A stretch of DNA of 64,000 bases from Stutzerimonas stutzeri. Its GTDB lineage: Bacteria; Pseudomonadota; Gammaproteobacteria; Pseudomonadales; Pseudomonadaceae. Positions 62,634 to 64,000 of the stretch are shown piece by piece (position 1 is the first letter of the stretch; each line of letters opens with the position of its first letter). The notes under the pieces were generated by a model that did no database searches, was not told the origin of the DNA, and saw nothing but the letters and a program-made list of their open reading frames with translations. The stretch covers positions 620,001 to 684,000 of the forward strand of contig NZ_CP036186.1 in the NCBI RefSeq assembly GCF_015291885.1, in the 5' to 3' direction. Position numbers and translations under genes: made by a program.

Positions 62634-63848
62634 TTGCGCGAAATCGTCCTGATCAATATCACTGGAGAAGATCGTCCAGGTCTTACAGCCGCCATCACTG
62701 GTGTGCTCGCCCAGGGTGGCGTGACCATTCTCGACATCGGCCAGGCGGTGATCCATGACACCCTGTCGTTCGGCATCCTGATCGAGATTCCGGATAACGA
62801 GCGCGCCTCGTCGGTGCTCAAGGACGTGCTGTTCATGGGCTACAAGCATGACCAGCAAGTGCGCTTCACGCCTGTGGCCGAGGCCGACTACCAGCATTGG
62901 GTAGCCGGGCAGGGCAAGTCCCGACATATCGTGACCTTGCTTACGCGCAAGGTCACTGCCGAGCAGCTGCAGCGAGTCAGCTCGATCACCGCCAAATATG
63001 GCCTCAACATCGATCATATCGATCGCCTCTCCGGGCGCATGCCGCTGGACATGCCGGAGGAGCTGGGCAAAGGCTGTATCGAGTTCTCGGTGCGTGGCGA
63101 ACCAGCTGATACTGCGGCCCTGCGCGCTGAGTTCCTCAGCGTGGCGCAGGAGCTCAACGTCGACATCGCATTCCAGCGCGATTCGGTCTACCGGCGTAAC
63201 CGTCGTCTGGCGGTATTCGACATGGACTCGACGCTGATCGAGGCCGAGGTGATCGACGAGCTGGCCAAGGCGGCCGGTGTAGGTGAGCAGGTCTCCGAGA
63301 TCACCGAGCGCGCGATGCGTGGCGAGCTGGATTTCCGTGCCAGCTTCAAGGAGCGTCTGGCGCTGCTGGAGGGCTTGTCGGAGGACGTGCTTGTCGATAT
63401 CGGCGCCAGCCTGCGCCTGACCGAGGGGGCCGAGGTGCTGTTTGCCGAACTCAAGCGCCTGGGTTACAAGACGGCAATTCTGTCCGGTGGCTTCAGTTAC
63501 TTTGCCAAGCAGCTGCAGGCCAAGCTAGGCATCGACTACGTGTTCGCAAACGAGCTGCAGATCGAGAACGGCAAGGTCACCGGCGTGGCGGTCGAGCCTA
63601 TCGTCGATGCGCAGCGCAAGGCCGATCTGCTACGGCAGCTGGCGGAACAGGAAGGTCTCTGTCTGGAGCAGACCATTGCGGTGGGAGATGGCGCCAACGA
63701 CTTGCCGATGCTGGGCCTCGCCGGGCTTGGCGTTGCCTTCCGTGCCAAACCACTGGTCAAACAGTCGGCCAAGCAGGCCATCTCCACCCTGGGTTTGGAC
63801 GGTATCCTTTATCTGCTGGGCTTCCGCGATCGCGAAGGCACCGAATAA
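62634..63848 (+). CDS. serB: Phosphoserine phosphatase
   Basis: A 404-residue HAD phosphatase that makes serine. Two ACT-like regulatory segments occupy about 1-170 (REIVLINITGEDRPGLTAAI). The HAD domain begins with FDMDSTLIEAEVIDELA (nucleophile Asp), has AILSGGFSYFAKQL as motif II, a conserved Lys in AQRKADLL, and VGDGANDLPML as motif IV. Start is TTG 62634, with GGAG nine bases before, which begins the conserved sequence; an ATG at 62598 would add twelve unlikely residues. An intrinsic terminator follows. Confidence 0.94.
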   Translation: MREIVLINITGEDRPGLTAAITGVLAQGGVTILDIGQAVIHDTLSFGILIEIPDNERASSVLKDVLFMGYKHDQQVRFTPVAEADYQHWVAGQGKSRHIVTLLTRKVTAEQLQRVSSITAKYGLNIDHIDRLSGRMPLDMPEELGKGCIEFSVRGEPADTAALRAEFLSVAQELNVDIAFQRDSVYRRNRRLAVFDMDSTLIEAEVIDELAKAAGVGEQVSEITERAMRGELDFRASFKERLALLEGLSEDVLVDIGASLRLTEGAEVLFAELKRLGYKTAILSGGFSYFAKQLQAKLGIDYVFANELQIENGKVTGVAVEPIVDAQRKADLLRQLAEQEGLCLEQTIAVGDGANDLPMLGLAGLGVAFRAKPLVKQSAKQAISTLGLDGILYLLGFRDREGTE

Positions 63849-63880
63849 GGGCAACTGCCAGCGGCAAGCCCCTGGAAAGA

Positions 63881-63912
63881 AAAGCCCTGGGCCTGTTTCG
63901 ACCCAGGGCTTT
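63881..63912. terminator. Bidirectional intrinsic terminator after serB
   Basis: AAAGCCCTGGG pairs exactly with CCCAGGGCTTT across a ten-base loop, with T and A runs at the feet. It lies between serB and the convergent gene at the right edge. Confidence 0.92.
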
Positions 63913-63947
63913 TTACTGCCGCCCGACACTTCTGGCTTGCAGCTGGT

Positions 63948-64000
63948 TCAGGGCTTGATTGCCACTTTCAGCACGCCATCGCGCTGATTGGCAAACAGGT
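63948..64000 (-). CDS. C-terminal end of an unidentified gene entering from the right
   Basis: The minus strand reads LFANQRDGVLKVAIKP and a TGA at 63948. The serB terminator ends 36 bp away, which suits a convergent gene end. Seventeen residues are too few to assign; the ending DGVLKVAIKP recalls C-termini of medium-chain dehydrogenases, but this is only a guess. Confidence 0.45.
   Translation of the reverse strand, partial: LFANQRDGVLKVAIKP

Overview
The window looks like the chromosome of a Pseudomonas of the P. stutzeri (Stutzerimonas) type. From about position 10,990 to the end, gene order and products match the P. aeruginosa PAO1 block from msrA-dipA-aceF-aceE-glnE-ilvE through the LPS core genes to parE-parC-serB. 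Base composition is high-GC with Pseudomonas-like codon use. Species placement is inference; synteny and products are read from the sequence.

Region 1 (1-10,989) is the right-hand part of a mobile stress-tolerance island of the type called the transmissible locus of stress tolerance / locus of heat resistance. In order it holds the 3' end of ftsH, a small heat-shock protein, two YfdX proteins, an HdeD-like membrane protein, an unusual protein that looks like a ribosome-hibernation-factor domain joined to a sigma-70-like domain, a decayed thioredoxin gene, a three-PAS GGDEF-EAL gene, a second thioredoxin scrap, an intact IS5-family insertion sequence with TTAG target duplications, psiE, a short truncated membrane ORF and a low-GC msrA. 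kefB and degP, usual members of the locus, are not seen. The island ends inside the native msrA, which has lost its 3' third. The low-GC msrA beside the junction may replace it.

Region 2 (11,380-23,803) is core metabolism: dipA (c-di-GMP phosphodiesterase with a degenerate GGDEF), a small exported protein, aceF and aceE (pyruvate dehydrogenase), then the divergent glnE and ilvE. Two matching 15-bp palindromes 51 bp apart lie between aceE and glnE and fit a FadR-type GntR operator.

Region 3 (23,878-45,933) builds and exports lipopolysaccharide: waaF, waaC, waaG, then four consecutive core-kinase-family genes (one a tandem double kinase), a carbamoyltransferase, three glycosyltransferases of lower GC, a WaaL ligase fused to a kinase-like domain, msbA, hldE and, after four unrelated genes (one a decayed emrE), waaA.

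Region 4 (46,134-64,000) holds tolC, a TPP riboswitch with thiC, a lipoprotein, nudF-yqiB-cpdA-yqiA, parE and parC separated by three small overlapping genes, a PqiC-like lipoprotein, a membrane protein with a cyclase-like C-terminal domain, serB, and the last codons of a gene running in from the right. I saw no rRNA, tRNA, CRISPR array or prophage.
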